From NCBI RefSeq assembly GCF_013623905.1, contig NZ_JABKDD010000004.1:62001-126000 (forward strand): a stretch of 64,000 nt of DNA, written 5' to 3'. The number at the start of each line of letters is the position of its first letter. Within the stretch, counting starts at the first letter, position 1. Below the pieces are notes generated by a model, which did not search any database, had not been told where the DNA came from, and saw nothing but the letters and a program-made list of their open reading frames with translations. Made by a program: the position numbers and the translations under genes. Positions 36,085-45,226 of the stretch are shown piece after piece. Source of the DNA: Brevibacterium sediminis. Lineage in GTDB: Bacteria > Actinomycetota > Actinomycetes > Actinomycetales > Brevibacteriaceae.

Positions 36085-37560
36085 ATGAACGAGTCGAAGC
36101 GCATGAGGTCAGCACAGATGGCGACCGGCGCTGGGTACAACGGTGAGAACGCATTCGGCACCGAGACGACGGCAGCATCCGTCACCCGATCCCGCCCCCG
36201 GAGGCGTCGACTCGCCCTGGCCGTCACCGGAGCGGCAGCGGCGCTGGCGCTGAGCATCGGAACGACTGCAGGCCTGCCGGGCGCCGCGGCGGCCCATGCC
36301 CGCACGGTCGCGGGCGTGACCACCGAGTCAGCCATCCCCTTCACCGGGCAGCCGACCGACCCCAGCCAGGGCAGCGGGCAGAACAGCAACAGCCAAGGGG
36401 GCAGCGGTCAGGACGGAACACAGTCCCCGAACTTCGGACAGGGAAACGGCGGCCAAGGCAGCTACGGCGGAGGCACCGCTCCCGGCGGCGGCTCGCAGTC
36501 CCCTGACACCGGCCAGGGCAGCGACGGCTCTTCCCAGCAGGAGGCCAGCCCGGCGAGTGAGAAGGAGTCGACCGGCGTCGTCCTCATCGACACCGAGCTC
36601 GGCTATGAGAACGCCGAGGCGGCCGGCACCGGCATCGTGCTGAGCAAGGACGGTCTCGTGCTGACGAACAACCACGTCATCGCCGATTCGACGAAGATCT
36701 CCGTCACCGTAGCCACCACCGGCAAGACCTACGAGGCCTCCGTCGTCGGCTCCGATTCGACGGAGGACGTCGCCGTGCTCCAGCTCAAGGGCGCCTCGGA
36801 CCTGCAGCCGGCCACGGTCGATGACGACTCGGTCACGGTCGGTGACGACGTCACCGCCGTCGGCAATTCCGAGGGACAGGGACAGCTGCAGGCCGCCGAC
36901 GGCACGGTCACCGACCTCGGCGCCTCCGTCACCACCACCGCTCAGGGCTCCGAGGATTCGGAGACGCTGAACAATATGATCCAGGTCCAGGCCGATATCG
37001 TCTCGGGCGATTCGGGTGGGGCCCTGCTCGATGACGAAGGCGAGGTCGTCGGCATGAATACCGCGGCCTCGTCGGGATCGGCCACGGTCACCGGCTTCGC
37101 CATCCCGATCGAGTCGGCGCTGTCCACGGCCGAGTCGATCATCGACGGCGAGCAGACGAGCACGAACACCCTCGGCTATCCGGCGTTCCTCGGCATCGGG
37201 GTCCAACAGGATTCGCAGAACGGGCAGTCGAGCCAGTCGGGCCAGGGCAGCCAGTCGATCCAGCCAGGAGACGGCAGTTCGAACGGCCAGTCAGGTCAGC
37301 CGAGCCAGTCGGGCTCGTCGTCGCAGGCCGAAGGAGCAGTCGTCGCCGGAGTCTATGAGGACACCCCCGCCGCCGAGGCGGGACTGACCGCCGGAGACAC
37401 GATCACACGGATCGGCTCGACCCAGATCACCGACGGCACCGGCCTCTCCTCGGCCATCGCCGAGCACAAGCCCGGTGACACCGTGTCGCTGAGTTGGACG
37501 GACGCCAACGGTCAGACCCACAGCGCGAAGGTGACTCTGACCGAGGGCCCCGCAGCCTGA
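36085..37560 (+). CDS. HtrA/DegP-like serine protease with PDZ domain
   Basis: 491 residues. An Arg-rich start and one hydrophobic segment (RLALAVTGAAAALALSIG, residues about 42-60) act as signal or anchor. A Gly/Ser/Gln-rich stalk runs to about 155. The trypsin-like domain has VLTNNHVIADS (His), STEDVAVLQL (Asp) and IVSGDSGGALLDDEG (Ser). A PDZ domain follows (VVAGVYEDTPAAEAGLTAGDTITRI). A second Ser/Gln/Gly-rich stretch of about 40 residues is inserted inside the PDZ, between its first strand (AFLGIGVQQ) and its second. Likely extracytoplasmic protein quality control. Confidence 0.92.
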   Translation: MNESKRMRSAQMATGAGYNGENAFGTETTAASVTRSRPRRRRLALAVTGAAAALALSIGTTAGLPGAAAAHARTVAGVTTESAIPFTGQPTDPSQGSGQNSNSQGGSGQDGTQSPNFGQGNGGQGSYGGGTAPGGGSQSPDTGQGSDGSSQQEASPASEKESTGVVLIDTELGYENAEAAGTGIVLSKDGLVLTNNHVIADSTKISVTVATTGKTYEASVVGSDSTEDVAVLQLKGASDLQPATVDDDSVTVGDDVTAVGNSEGQGQLQAADGTVTDLGASVTTTAQGSEDSETLNNMIQVQADIVSGDSGGALLDDEGEVVGMNTAASSGSATVTGFAIPIESALSTAESIIDGEQTSTNTLGYPAFLGIGVQQDSQNGQSSQSGQGSQSIQPGDGSSNGQSGQPSQSGSSSQAEGAVVAGVYEDTPAAEAGLTAGDTITRIGSTQITDGTGLSSAIAEHKPGDTVSLSWTDANGQTHSAKVTLTEGPAA

Positions 37561-37605
37561 GCCGGAGATTGCCCAACCACCCCGGGCGAGACGTAAGATC
37601 GGGCC

Positions 37606-38355
37606 ATGCCCGGACACGAAGACGCCTCGCCCGCGGAGTGGTCGCACCGCCCCCGGTCGGGCCATTGGCGCCTCGACTGGCCGACGATCCTGCGCAATAT
37701 CGCTCTCGCCCTCGTCGTTCTGGCCGGAGTATGGGCGGTCTTCAATGTTCGGCTGCCCTCGGTCGACGTGCTGCAAGCCGATATCGCGGCCGCCGGATTC
37801 TGGGGCTTCGCCGTCTTCGTCCTCATCTACATGGCCGTCGCCGCCACCCCGATCCCCGTGACGATCATGGCCACCGCCGGAGGACTCATCTACGGGCTGC
37901 CGTTCGGCACCATTCTGTCGATGGTCGGAGTCGTCGCGGGATGCTGGATCGGCTACTGGATCGCTCGAGCGCTCGGCCGGGACACCGTGCTGCGGCTGCT
38001 CGGCTCCCATGCCGAGACGATCGAATCCAAGCTCACCGGCGGCGGCTTCTACGCAGTGTGCACCCTGCGCCTCATGCCCGGGTTCCCGTATTGGCCGGTC
38101 AACTACGGCAGCGGAGCACTGGGCATCGACAACCGCACATTCCTCAGCGCCACCATCATCTCGTCCCTGCCGGGTCAGCTCTCCCTCGTGGCCGTCGGCG
38201 CCTTCATCGGGGAGCCGAATGTCCTCAACGGCATCGGCGTGGGCATCTCCTGGGCACTGGTCATCACGCTGACGATCATCACGATGCGCCGCTGGAAGCG
38301 CACCCGAGACGCCGAACACGCACAGGCAGAGACGCCTGAAGTTCCTGAGTCTTAG
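37606..38355 (+). CDS. VTT-domain (TVP38/DedA-related) membrane protein
   Basis: 249 residues. AVFVLIYMAVAATPIPVTIMATAGGLIYGLPFGTILSMVGVVAGCWIGYWIARALGRD and RLMPGFPYWPVNYGSGALGI are the conserved VTT core. Related proteins scramble or transport lipid carriers. The stop overlaps the convergent enoyl-CoA hydratase stop by 4 bases. Confidence 0.88.
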   Translation: MPGHEDASPAEWSHRPRSGHWRLDWPTILRNIALALVVLAGVWAVFNVRLPSVDVLQADIAAAGFWGFAVFVLIYMAVAATPIPVTIMATAGGLIYGLPFGTILSMVGVVAGCWIGYWIARALGRDTVLRLLGSHAETIESKLTGGGFYAVCTLRLMPGFPYWPVNYGSGALGIDNRTFLSATIISSLPGQLSLVAVGAFIGEPNVLNGIGVGISWALVITLTIITMRRWKRTRDAEHAQAETPEVPES

Positions 38356-39128
38356 TCGAAGTTCGGCTTTCGACGCTCCTGGAACGCCGTGAACCCTTCG
38401 GCGTAGTCCGGGGTCTGCCGCGCCGATTCCTGCAGGGCCGCCTCTTGGGCGAGCACCTCGGCGAGATTCGGGCGTTCGTCGGCGAGCTTCTGCACGAAGC
38501 CCTTCTCCATCGCGAAGGCCTCGGCCGGTCCGGTGACGATCTTCTCCAGCTTCGATTCGACGAAGTCGGTCAGTTCCACGGCGGGAACCGCACGGGAGAC
38601 GATCCCGGTGGCGGCCGCCTCGGCGCCGGTCATGAAATCACCGGTGACGATAAGATCCATCGTCCGGTGATAGCCGACCCGGTCGAGGAACACGTGGTGG
38701 GCGCCGGAATCGAGCATCGCACCGATTGCGGCGAACGGGGACCCGAACTTCGCATCATCGGCGGCGAAGATGATGTCGGCTGCCGCCGCGACCCCGTACC
38801 CGAGCCCGAGGGCCGCCCCCTGGACCTGGGCGATCACGGGGATCGGCAGCGCCCTGATCGCCTGGAAGACGGGGGCGAAGATCTCGGCGAGGAAGGCGTG
38901 GGCGTCATCCGTCTCGACGTCGACGTTCGCGATATCGCGACCGGAGCAGAAGACCTTGCCCTCTCCGCGGATGAGGAGCACGCGGACGTTCGGGACCGCC
39001 TCGGCGACCTTGGCCACGGCGGCCGCGATGTCGCGGAGGTTGTCCGCGTCGAGGGCGTTGCGGGACTCGGGTCCGTCGAGGACGAGCTCGGCGATCGGGC
39101 CGCGGTTCTTCAGTTGGATCTCGGTCAT
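38352..39128 (-). CDS. Enoyl-CoA hydratase/isomerase (phenylacetate operon)
   Basis: 258 residues of the crotonase family. CoA/oxyanion segments SGRDIANVDV and VQGAALGLGYGVAAAADIIFAADDAKFGSPFAAIGAMLDSGAHH are present, and LDSGAHH is typical of this fold. The catalytic Glu pair of classical hydratases is not both evident, so an isomerase role (PaaG-like) is possible. ATG at 39128 has AAAGGAG upstream. Last gene of the paa operon. Confidence 0.85.
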   Translation of the reverse strand: MTEIQLKNRGPIAELVLDGPESRNALDADNLRDIAAAVAKVAEAVPNVRVLLIRGEGKVFCSGRDIANVDVETDDAHAFLAEIFAPVFQAIRALPIPVIAQVQGAALGLGYGVAAAADIIFAADDAKFGSPFAAIGAMLDSGAHHVFLDRVGYHRTMDLIVTGDFMTGAEAAATGIVSRAVPAVELTDFVESKLEKIVTGPAEAFAMEKGFVQKLADERPNLAEVLAQEAALQESARQTPDYAEGFTAFQERRKPNFD

Positions 39129-39192
39129 GGATGCTCCTTTGCGTGTCCTGTCAGTGTGGTGCGGCCGGTGCCCGCCGGGCGGACGCCCGTGG

Positions 39193-40062
39193 TCACCAGG
39201 TGTAGAAACCCTGTCCGGTCTTGCGGCCGAGTTCACCGGCGGCGACCTTGTCCTTCAGTATCTGCGGGGGTGTGAAGCGCTCACCGATCTCCGCTGCGAG
39301 GTGCTCGGCGATGCCGAGGCGCACATCGAGGCCGACGATGTCCGTCGTCTTCAGCGGCCCGGCCGGATGCCGGTAGCCAAGGGTCATGGCCCGGTCGATG
39401 TCCTCCGCACTGGCGACGCCGTCTTCGACCATCCGCATCGCTTCCAAAGCGAGAGCCACGCCGAGGCGGGAGGAGGCGAATCCGGGCGAGTCCTTCACCG
39501 TGATCGCAGTCTTCCCCAGACCCGTCACCCATTCCTTGGCGACGTCGACGAGCTTGGGATCGGTGTGGGTGCCGACGACGACCTCGACGAGTTCGGACAC
39601 GGGCACCGGGTTGAAGAAGTGCAGGCCGATGAGCGCCTGCGGCCGCGGCAGGGCTGCGGCGAGCTCGTCGATCGACAGCGCCGAGGTGTTCGTGCCGATG
39701 CTCGCAGCAGGAGCGTGCTTCGCGATGGTCGCAAGGACCTCCTGTTTGAGTTCGACGATCTCGGGCACGGCTTCGACGACGAGGAGAGCCTCGTCGAGCA
39801 GGGTGGGATCACGGTCGACGACGACGGTTCCGGGCACCTCGATGCCCTTGGACCGTGACTTACTCGTCGACGCGTCGATGCGTTCCCGGGCTGCGGCCAC
39901 GGTGTCGTCGGTGTTCTCGATGACGATGACTCGGGCACCGGCGGTGGCGAAGGCATGCGCGATTCCGGCACCCATCCGACCGCCTCCGAAGACGCCGACG
40001 ACATCGGGGACGCGGGCGGTGGTGGGGGCCGCCTCGGTGGGGGTGTCAGTGGTGTCGCTCAT
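39193..40062 (-). CDS. paaH: 3-hydroxyacyl-CoA dehydrogenase
   Basis: 289 residues. NAD motif VVGVFGGGRMGAGIAHAFATAG (residues 21-42), VVEAVPEIVELKQEVL, IGTNTSALSIDELA, IGLHFFNPVPVSELVEVV with catalytic His, and SSRLGVALALEAMRMVEDG. In the phenylacetate pathway it oxidises 3-hydroxyadipyl-CoA. The N-terminal 17 residues are a Thr/Pro/Ala-rich tail carrying TEAAPTTA, encoded by a GCCGCCTCGG word. The ATG overlaps the upstream stop (ATGA). Confidence 0.9.
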   Translation of the reverse strand: MSDTTDTPTEAAPTTARVPDVVGVFGGGRMGAGIAHAFATAGARVIVIENTDDTVAAARERIDASTSKSRSKGIEVPGTVVVDRDPTLLDEALLVVEAVPEIVELKQEVLATIAKHAPAASIGTNTSALSIDELAAALPRPQALIGLHFFNPVPVSELVEVVVGTHTDPKLVDVAKEWVTGLGKTAITVKDSPGFASSRLGVALALEAMRMVEDGVASAEDIDRAMTLGYRHPAGPLKTTDIVGLDVRLGIAEHLAAEIGERFTPPQILKDKVAAGELGRKTGQGFYTW

Positions 40063-40970
40063 GCGTTGTCGCCTTCTTCTCGGGTGCGCGAATCGCGCTG
40101 CTGGTCGATCGCTTCGGTGGTCACGGCCTCGGCGCGTGCGCGCTCGGCCGCTTCCTGCTCGGCTGTCTTCTTCGCCTTCTTGGCCTCGCGCTTGGACAGG
40201 AACGCATCCATGCGGGCGAACTTCTCCTCGGTTTCGAACAGCACGGCCTGGGCCACATTGTCGATGAGCGGATGCGCTTCACGCGGCGCGTGGAACGCCG
40301 ATTTGCTCAGCCGCACGGCCAGGGGTGCGAAGCTCGCAATCCGATCGGCCAGTGCCTGACCGGCGAGTTCGAGGTCCTCGGGATCGACGACGTCGTTGAG
40401 CAGACCGATGGCCTTGGCTTCGTCGGCCTGCAGGGTGCGTCCGGCCAGGAGGATCTCCTTGGCGCGGGGCTCGCCGACGAGTTCGCGCAGACGCCAGGCG
40501 GCTCCGGCGGCGGCGAGGATGCCCAGACCGGTCTCCGGGTTGCCGATCTTCGTCGACGGGGTCCCGATGCGGAAGTCCGCGGCGAAGGCGAGCTCGGCTC
40601 CGCCGCCGAGGGCGAATCCCTCAACGAGCGCGATGACCGGCATCGGCAGTTCCTGGATGCGGGAGAAGATCTTCGAGTTGATCCCGGCCAGGGCATCATC
40701 GCGGCGACGATTGCGCAGCTGCGAGATATCGGCACCTGCGGCGAAGATGCCGGAGGTGCCGGTGAGGATCGCGACCTTCGGTTCGGCCTCGAGTTCGGCA
40801 CACACCGCGTGGAGGGCATCGACCATCGACTGGTCGATGGCGTTGCGGACCTCCGGCCGGTTGAGGCGGATGATCGTGCGGTCGGAATGGCGTTCGATGA
40901 GCAGCGGGGAGGCGGAATCGTTCACGCCGGGTGCGCCGTTCGTGTCCCCGCCGGTGCCGCCGGCGCTCAC
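40059..40970 (-). CDS. Enoyl-CoA hydratase (phenylacetate operon)
   Basis: 303 residues, crotonase family: RNAIDQSMVDAL, FAAGADISQLRNR (oxyanion), ALVEGFALGGGAELAFAADFRIGTPSTKIGNPETGLGILAAAGAAWRLREL with the two catalytic-Glu regions, so a PaaF-like hydratase is likely. A charged Lys/Ala/Glu tail of about 45 residues extends the C-terminus. GTG at 40970 overlaps the thiolase stop (GTGA); a GTG at 40925 is also possible. Confidence 0.85.
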   Translation of the reverse strand: MSAGGTGGDTNGAPGVNDSASPLLIERHSDRTIIRLNRPEVRNAIDQSMVDALHAVCAELEAEPKVAILTGTSGIFAAGADISQLRNRRRDDALAGINSKIFSRIQELPMPVIALVEGFALGGGAELAFAADFRIGTPSTKIGNPETGLGILAAAGAAWRLRELVGEPRAKEILLAGRTLQADEAKAIGLLNDVVDPEDLELAGQALADRIASFAPLAVRLSKSAFHAPREAHPLIDNVAQAVLFETEEKFARMDAFLSKREAKKAKKTAEQEAAERARAEAVTTEAIDQQRDSRTREEGDNA

Positions 40971-42130
40971 ACGCGCTCCAGCAGCAGCGCCGAACCCTGG
41001 CCGACGCCCACGCACATGGTCGCCAGTCCCTTCTTCGCCCCGGCCTGCTCCAGGCGGTTGAGCAGGGTCAGAGTGATGCGGGTGCCCGAGCAGCCCAGCG
41101 GGTGGCCGAGCGCGATCGCTCCGCCGAAGCCGTTGACGGTCTCCGGGTCGAGGCCGAGGTCGCCCATGCACGCCAGCGACTGGGAGGCGAAGGCCTCATT
41201 GAGTTCGACAGCCTCGAGTTCGCCGACCTTCCACCCGGTGCGCTCGAGCACCTTCCGGGTCGCGGGGACGGGTCCGATGCCCATGATCTCCGGGGACACA
41301 CCGGCATTGGCACCGGCGACGATCCGGGCGCGCGGGGTGAGTCCGTGCTTGTTCGCATAGTCCTCGGACACGAGCACGACGACGGCGGCACCGTCATTGA
41401 GCGAGGAGGAGTTTCCGGCGGTGATGACGCCCCCGGGTCCGTGGATGGGGCGCAGCTTGCCGAGCTTCTCCAACGTCGAATCGCGCGGACCCTCATCGGC
41501 GGTGATTTCTCCGATGGGCAGGATCTCCGGATCGAAGCTGCCGGCGTTCTGCGCGGCGAGCGCCTTCTGATGGGACTGATAGGCGAATTCGTCGAGGGCC
41601 TCACGGCTCAGCTGCCACTTCTCGGCGACGCGTTCGGCCGTCTGCGGCATCGACAGAGTCGTGTCTTCACCGAAGGCGGGGTTCGTGAACCGCCAGCCGA
41701 TGGAGGTGTCCCAGGTCCGGCCCGGCTTCGACCACGCACGCGAGGGCTTCTCGCTCACCCACGGGGCTCGAGTCATCGATTCGACTCCGCCCGCCACGAC
41801 CACATCGGCATCTCCCGCGGCGATCATCGCCCGTGCCGTCGTGATCGCGGTCATCCCCGAGGCGCACAGACGGTTGACGGTGAACCCGGGCACGGATTCG
41901 GGCAGTCCGGCCAGGAGCACGGCCATGCGCGCGATGTTCCGGTTGTCCTCACCGGCCTGGTTCGCCGAGCCGAGGATCACCTCGTCGATATCGGTCGGGT
42001 CGATGCCCGCCCGCTCGACGACGGTCTTCATCGTGGTCGCCACGAGGTCGTCGGGCCGCTGGTCGGCCAGTGCACCCCCGTAGCGTCCGATGGGGGTGCG
42101 CAGTCCGTCCAGAATGAATGCCTCGGGCAT
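40967..42130 (-). CDS. paaJ: 3-oxoadipyl-CoA/3-oxo-5,6-dehydrosuberyl-CoA thiolase
   Basis: 387 residues. Thiolase catalytic residues: Cys in VNRLCASGMTA (about 88), His in ALGHPLGCSGTR and second Cys in TMCVGVGQGSA. VGGVESMTRAPW (here AGGVESMTRAP) is typical of degradative thiolases. It releases acetyl-CoA and succinyl-CoA at the end of phenylacetate breakdown. ATG has GAGGAG upstream; 91 bases separate it from paaE. Confidence 0.9.
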   Translation of the reverse strand: MPEAFILDGLRTPIGRYGGALADQRPDDLVATTMKTVVERAGIDPTDIDEVILGSANQAGEDNRNIARMAVLLAGLPESVPGFTVNRLCASGMTAITTARAMIAAGDADVVVAGGVESMTRAPWVSEKPSRAWSKPGRTWDTSIGWRFTNPAFGEDTTLSMPQTAERVAEKWQLSREALDEFAYQSHQKALAAQNAGSFDPEILPIGEITADEGPRDSTLEKLGKLRPIHGPGGVITAGNSSSLNDGAAVVVLVSEDYANKHGLTPRARIVAGANAGVSPEIMGIGPVPATRKVLERTGWKVGELEAVELNEAFASQSLACMGDLGLDPETVNGFGGAIALGHPLGCSGTRITLTLLNRLEQAGAKKGLATMCVGVGQGSALLLERV

Positions 42131-42221
42131 GGGTCTCCTCGCTGAAGAGTTCGGGTAGGTGACATGGTACGGGCTTGCACCCGTTGGTGTGCGGGCCCGC
42201 GCCCGCTGGGGTTCGGGACGC

Positions 42222-43340
42222 TCAGGAGTCGAAGTCGACCGTGACCTCGTCGCTGACGGGGAACGTCTGGCAGGTGAGGACGAAGTTCGCTTCGACCTCG
42301 GCGTCCTCGAGGGCGTAGTTGCGGACCATGTTGACTTCGCCGCCGCAGATCTTCGCGCGGCAGGTTCCGCAGACGCCGCCCTTGCAGGCGAACGGCAGAT
42401 CGGACCGGGATTCCTGTGCGGAATCGAGGATGGTCTTGCCCTGCGACATCGCCGAGGTGGAGCGCTTCCCGTCGAGGATGACCGTAACGTCGCTGGTGGC
42501 CCCTTCGACGACCTTGTCCGCGTGGACGACCTCCGGTGGGGGTTCGTCGACGTAGAAGAGCTCGAAGTGGATCTTCTCCTTCGGCACGTCGAATTCGGCG
42601 AGGACCTTGCGGGCGTCTTCGAGCATGCCGAAGGGGCCGCACAGCCACACATGGTCCATGCTGCCGATCGGGACGATGGCGGTGAGCAGATCCCGCAGCT
42701 TCTCCGCGTCGAGGCGGCCGGAGAAGAGCTCGACATCGCGGGGTTCGCGGGAGAGGACGTGGACGAGGTCGAGCTGTTGGTTGCGGGCGTCCTTGAGGTC
42801 GGCGAGCTCCTCGGCGAACATCACGGTGTTCGTGTGCCGGTTGCCGTAGAGCAGGGTCACCGAGGCGTCGGGGTTGGACAGCACGGTCGAGGCGATGGAG
42901 AGCATCGGGGTGATTCCCGAACCCGCCGCGATGCACAGGTGCCGGCCGCCGGCGGAGGCGTCGGCGCGGAAGCTGCCCGAGGGCGGCTGCACCTCGATGG
43001 TGTCGCCGGCTCGGACCTCGTTGACCAGCCACAGGGAGAAGAGCCCTTCGGGGACTTCGCGGACACCGATGCGCGGGGCGGTTCCCGCCGGGGCGCAGAT
43101 CGAATAGGTGCGGCGGTGCTCCTGGCCGTCGATGATGCGTCGCAGGGTCAGGGACTGTCCGGCGGCGAAGTCGAAGAGTTCGCTGTATTCGGCCGGCACG
43201 TCGAAAGTCACTGCGGCCGAATCCTCGGTGAGGTGGTCGACGGACTTCACGGTGAGTGGGTAGAAAGCCGACCGGGAGCGTCCGTCGGCGGGCTCGGTGG
43301 CGGGAGCCGCCTCGGCGGTCTGATCGATCGTCTGTGTCAT
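42222..43340 (-). CDS. paaE: Phenylacetyl-CoA epoxidase reductase subunit
   Basis: 372 residues. FAD-binding RRTYSICAPAG, NAD-binding IAAGSGITPMLSI near residue 140, and a C-terminal [2Fe-2S] ferredoxin (CKGGVCGTCRAK, then LTCQTFP). It delivers electrons from NADPH to the PaaA di-iron centre. ATG overlaps the paaD stop (TGATG) with AAGGAG upstream. The first 22 residues are a low-complexity Ala/Thr/Glu tail. Confidence 0.93.
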   Translation of the reverse strand: MTQTIDQTAEAAPATEPADGRSRSAFYPLTVKSVDHLTEDSAAVTFDVPAEYSELFDFAAGQSLTLRRIIDGQEHRRTYSICAPAGTAPRIGVREVPEGLFSLWLVNEVRAGDTIEVQPPSGSFRADASAGGRHLCIAAGSGITPMLSIASTVLSNPDASVTLLYGNRHTNTVMFAEELADLKDARNQQLDLVHVLSREPRDVELFSGRLDAEKLRDLLTAIVPIGSMDHVWLCGPFGMLEDARKVLAEFDVPKEKIHFELFYVDEPPPEVVHADKVVEGATSDVTVILDGKRSTSAMSQGKTILDSAQESRSDLPFACKGGVCGTCRAKICGGEVNMVRNYALEDAEVEANFVLTCQTFPVSDEVTVDFDS

Positions 43341-43894
43341 CAGATCTCCTTCACATGGTCGAACGGTTCGAGGCAGTCGTTGCACTGGTACATCGCCTTG
43401 CACGCGGTCGCGCCGAACTCGGAGGACAGGCGGACGTTGTCGGATCCGCACAGCACGCAGGTCACGGCGCGGCGGGTGGGCATGAGGGTCAGCGCCACGG
43501 GGCCGGTGCGGACTGGGGCGGACCCTGGTGGGGAGATTCCGGCGTCCTTGAGTGCTTGTCTGCCGCGTTCGGTGATCCAGTCGCTCGTCCAGGCGGGTGT
43601 CAGGGACACGCGCACCTCGGCGTCGGGGAAGCCGGCCTCGAGGAGTTCGCGCTGCAGGTCATCGCGCATCGTCGCCATCGCCGGGCAGCCCGAATAGGTG
43701 GGGGTGATGGTGGTGACGACGTGGCCGTTCTCAATCGTGACGTCGCGCAGAACTCCGAGGTCGAGGAGGGTGAGCATCGGCATCTCGGGGTCGGTCACGC
43801 GTTCGGCGGCGGCCCAGGCACGGTCGATCGCCTCGGCGTCGGTGATGTCTGCTGTACGGGTGTCGGTCGGGTAGGTCTCGAGCATGGCGGTCAC
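43340..43894 (-). CDS. paaD: Phenylacetyl-CoA epoxidase assembly subunit
   Basis: About 184 residues. The N-terminal MIP18/DUF59 domain has TDPEMPMLTLLDLGVLRDV and PTYSGCPAMATMRDDL. The C-terminal zinc-ribbon-like end has CVLCGSDNVRLSSEFGATACKAMYQCNDCLEPFDH. PaaD is thought to help iron-sulfur or di-iron maturation of the epoxidase. GTG at 43894 overlaps the paaC stop (GTGA); GTG 43897 and ATG 43885 are alternatives. Confidence 0.9.
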   Translation of the reverse strand: MTAMLETYPTDTRTADITDAEAIDRAWAAAERVTDPEMPMLTLLDLGVLRDVTIENGHVVTTITPTYSGCPAMATMRDDLQRELLEAGFPDAEVRVSLTPAWTSDWITERGRQALKDAGISPPGSAPVRTGPVALTLMPTRRAVTCVLCGSDNVRLSSEFGATACKAMYQCNDCLEPFDHVKEI

Positions 43895-44871
43895 CACTGA
43901 CCCTCCGGGTGCTCCCGGGCGACGACCTGCATCTCGGCGAGCAGCTTCGACAGGGCCTCGGTGTGGAGTCCGTCGCGGCCCTTGCCGCCGTGGACGCCGA
44001 CTCCGGCCAGTCCGCCGCGTTCGGGCCGGTCGATTCCGGCTGCGGCGAACACCTGGTCGAGGATGACGGATGCCTCATCGGCCACGGTCGCGGGGTCGAC
44101 GCCGATTCCGGCCTCGGCCACGGCAGTCTCGACCGGATGGGTCTCGAAGAGCTCGGACCACAGCGGCCACAGGCCGTTCAGCGCGGTGACCAGGCGGGAC
44201 TTCGATTCCTCGGTGCCGCGGGCCAGGGTCACGACCCAGCGTCCGGCGAAGTCGCGGTGGTAGGACATCTCCTTCACGCCCTTGGCCGCGATGGCCGCGA
44301 GCACGGTGTCGCGGCTGTCGGTGAGGCGTTCGAAGATCGACAGGCGCCAGGTGGAGTAGATGAGGATCTTCGCGACCGCCTCGGCGAAGTCGCCATTGGG
44401 CACCTCGGCGAGGCGGACATTGCGGAAGCCCAAGTCGTTGCGGAAGAACGCGAGACGGTCCTCATCGGGGACCGGGGAGCCTTCGGGGAGTTCAGGGACG
44501 AGCTCCGGATCGGCTGCGGCGGCGCGGGCGAGCAGGAGACGAGCCTGCCCGAGGAGGTCGAGGGCGATGTTCGCCAGCGCGATGTCCTCTTCGAGGTCAG
44601 GGGCGTTCGAGCACCATTCGGAGATCCGCTGGCTGAAGACGAGGGCGTCGTCGCCGAGCATGAGGCAGTACGCGCCGAGGTCCTTGGCGTCGACGCCGTC
44701 GGGCACGGTCGTGTCGACGCCGGCCAGGGGGTCTTCGAAGTCGGTGCCGAAGGCCCAGTTCGCGTCGTTGACGAGCAGACCGGAGTACGCGTTGTCGTGG
44801 TCGCCGTGATCGACGTTCGTGCCGGCTTCGTCGTGTTCGACGTGGATGGTGGGTTCGTTGTTCGCAGTCAT
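43891..44871 (-). CDS. paaC: Phenylacetyl-CoA epoxidase structural subunit
   Basis: 326 residues of the PaaA/PaaC ferritin-like fold (DLEEDIALANIALDLLGQARLLLARAA, RNVRLAEVPNGDFAEAVAKILIYS, KEMSYHRDFAGRWVVTLARGTEES). PaaC forms the stable core with PaaA. It has an N-terminal acidic/His-rich extension of about 30 residues. ATG at 44871. Confidence 0.92.
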   Translation of the reverse strand: MTANNEPTIHVEHDEAGTNVDHGDHDNAYSGLLVNDANWAFGTDFEDPLAGVDTTVPDGVDAKDLGAYCLMLGDDALVFSQRISEWCSNAPDLEEDIALANIALDLLGQARLLLARAAAADPELVPELPEGSPVPDEDRLAFFRNDLGFRNVRLAEVPNGDFAEAVAKILIYSTWRLSIFERLTDSRDTVLAAIAAKGVKEMSYHRDFAGRWVVTLARGTEESKSRLVTALNGLWPLWSELFETHPVETAVAEAGIGVDPATVADEASVILDQVFAAAGIDRPERGGLAGVGVHGGKGRDGLHTEALSKLLAEMQVVAREHPEGQW

Positions 44872-44884
44872 CTCTCGCCCCTTC

Positions 44885-45226
44885 TCACATATGGGGGACA
44901 TCGGCGGGGATGTCGTAGAAGGTGGGGTGGCGGTAGACCTTGTCGCCGCTGGGGGCGAACATCGGGTCCTTCTCGTCCGGGCTCGAGGCCGTGATGTCGG
45001 AGGCGCGGACGACCCAGATGCTCACGCCTTCGTTGCGTCGGGTGTAGACGTCGCGGGCATGGTGGACGGCCATCTGGTCGTCGGCGGCGTGCAGGGATCC
45101 GACGTGGACGTGGTTGAGTCCGCGCTTGCCGCGCACGAAGACCTCGTACAGCGGCCATTCGCCGCGGGTCGAGCCCGCAGCGGATTCATCCTTCGCCGAG
45201 GTGGGGCCGGAGTTGGTCTCGGTCAT
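44885..45226 (-). CDS. paaB: Phenylacetyl-CoA epoxidase subunit
   Basis: 113 residues: [55 protein letters not shown] is the conserved PaaB body. PaaB bridges PaaAC units and the reductase. The ATG overlaps the paaA stop (ATGA), and the paaC start follows after 13 bases. Confidence 0.93.
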   Translation of the reverse strand: MTETNSGPTSAKDESAAGSTRGEWPLYEVFVRGKRGLNHVHVGSLHAADDQMAVHHARDVYTRRNEGVSIWVVRASDITASSPDEKDPMFAPSGDKVYRHPTFYDIPADVPHM

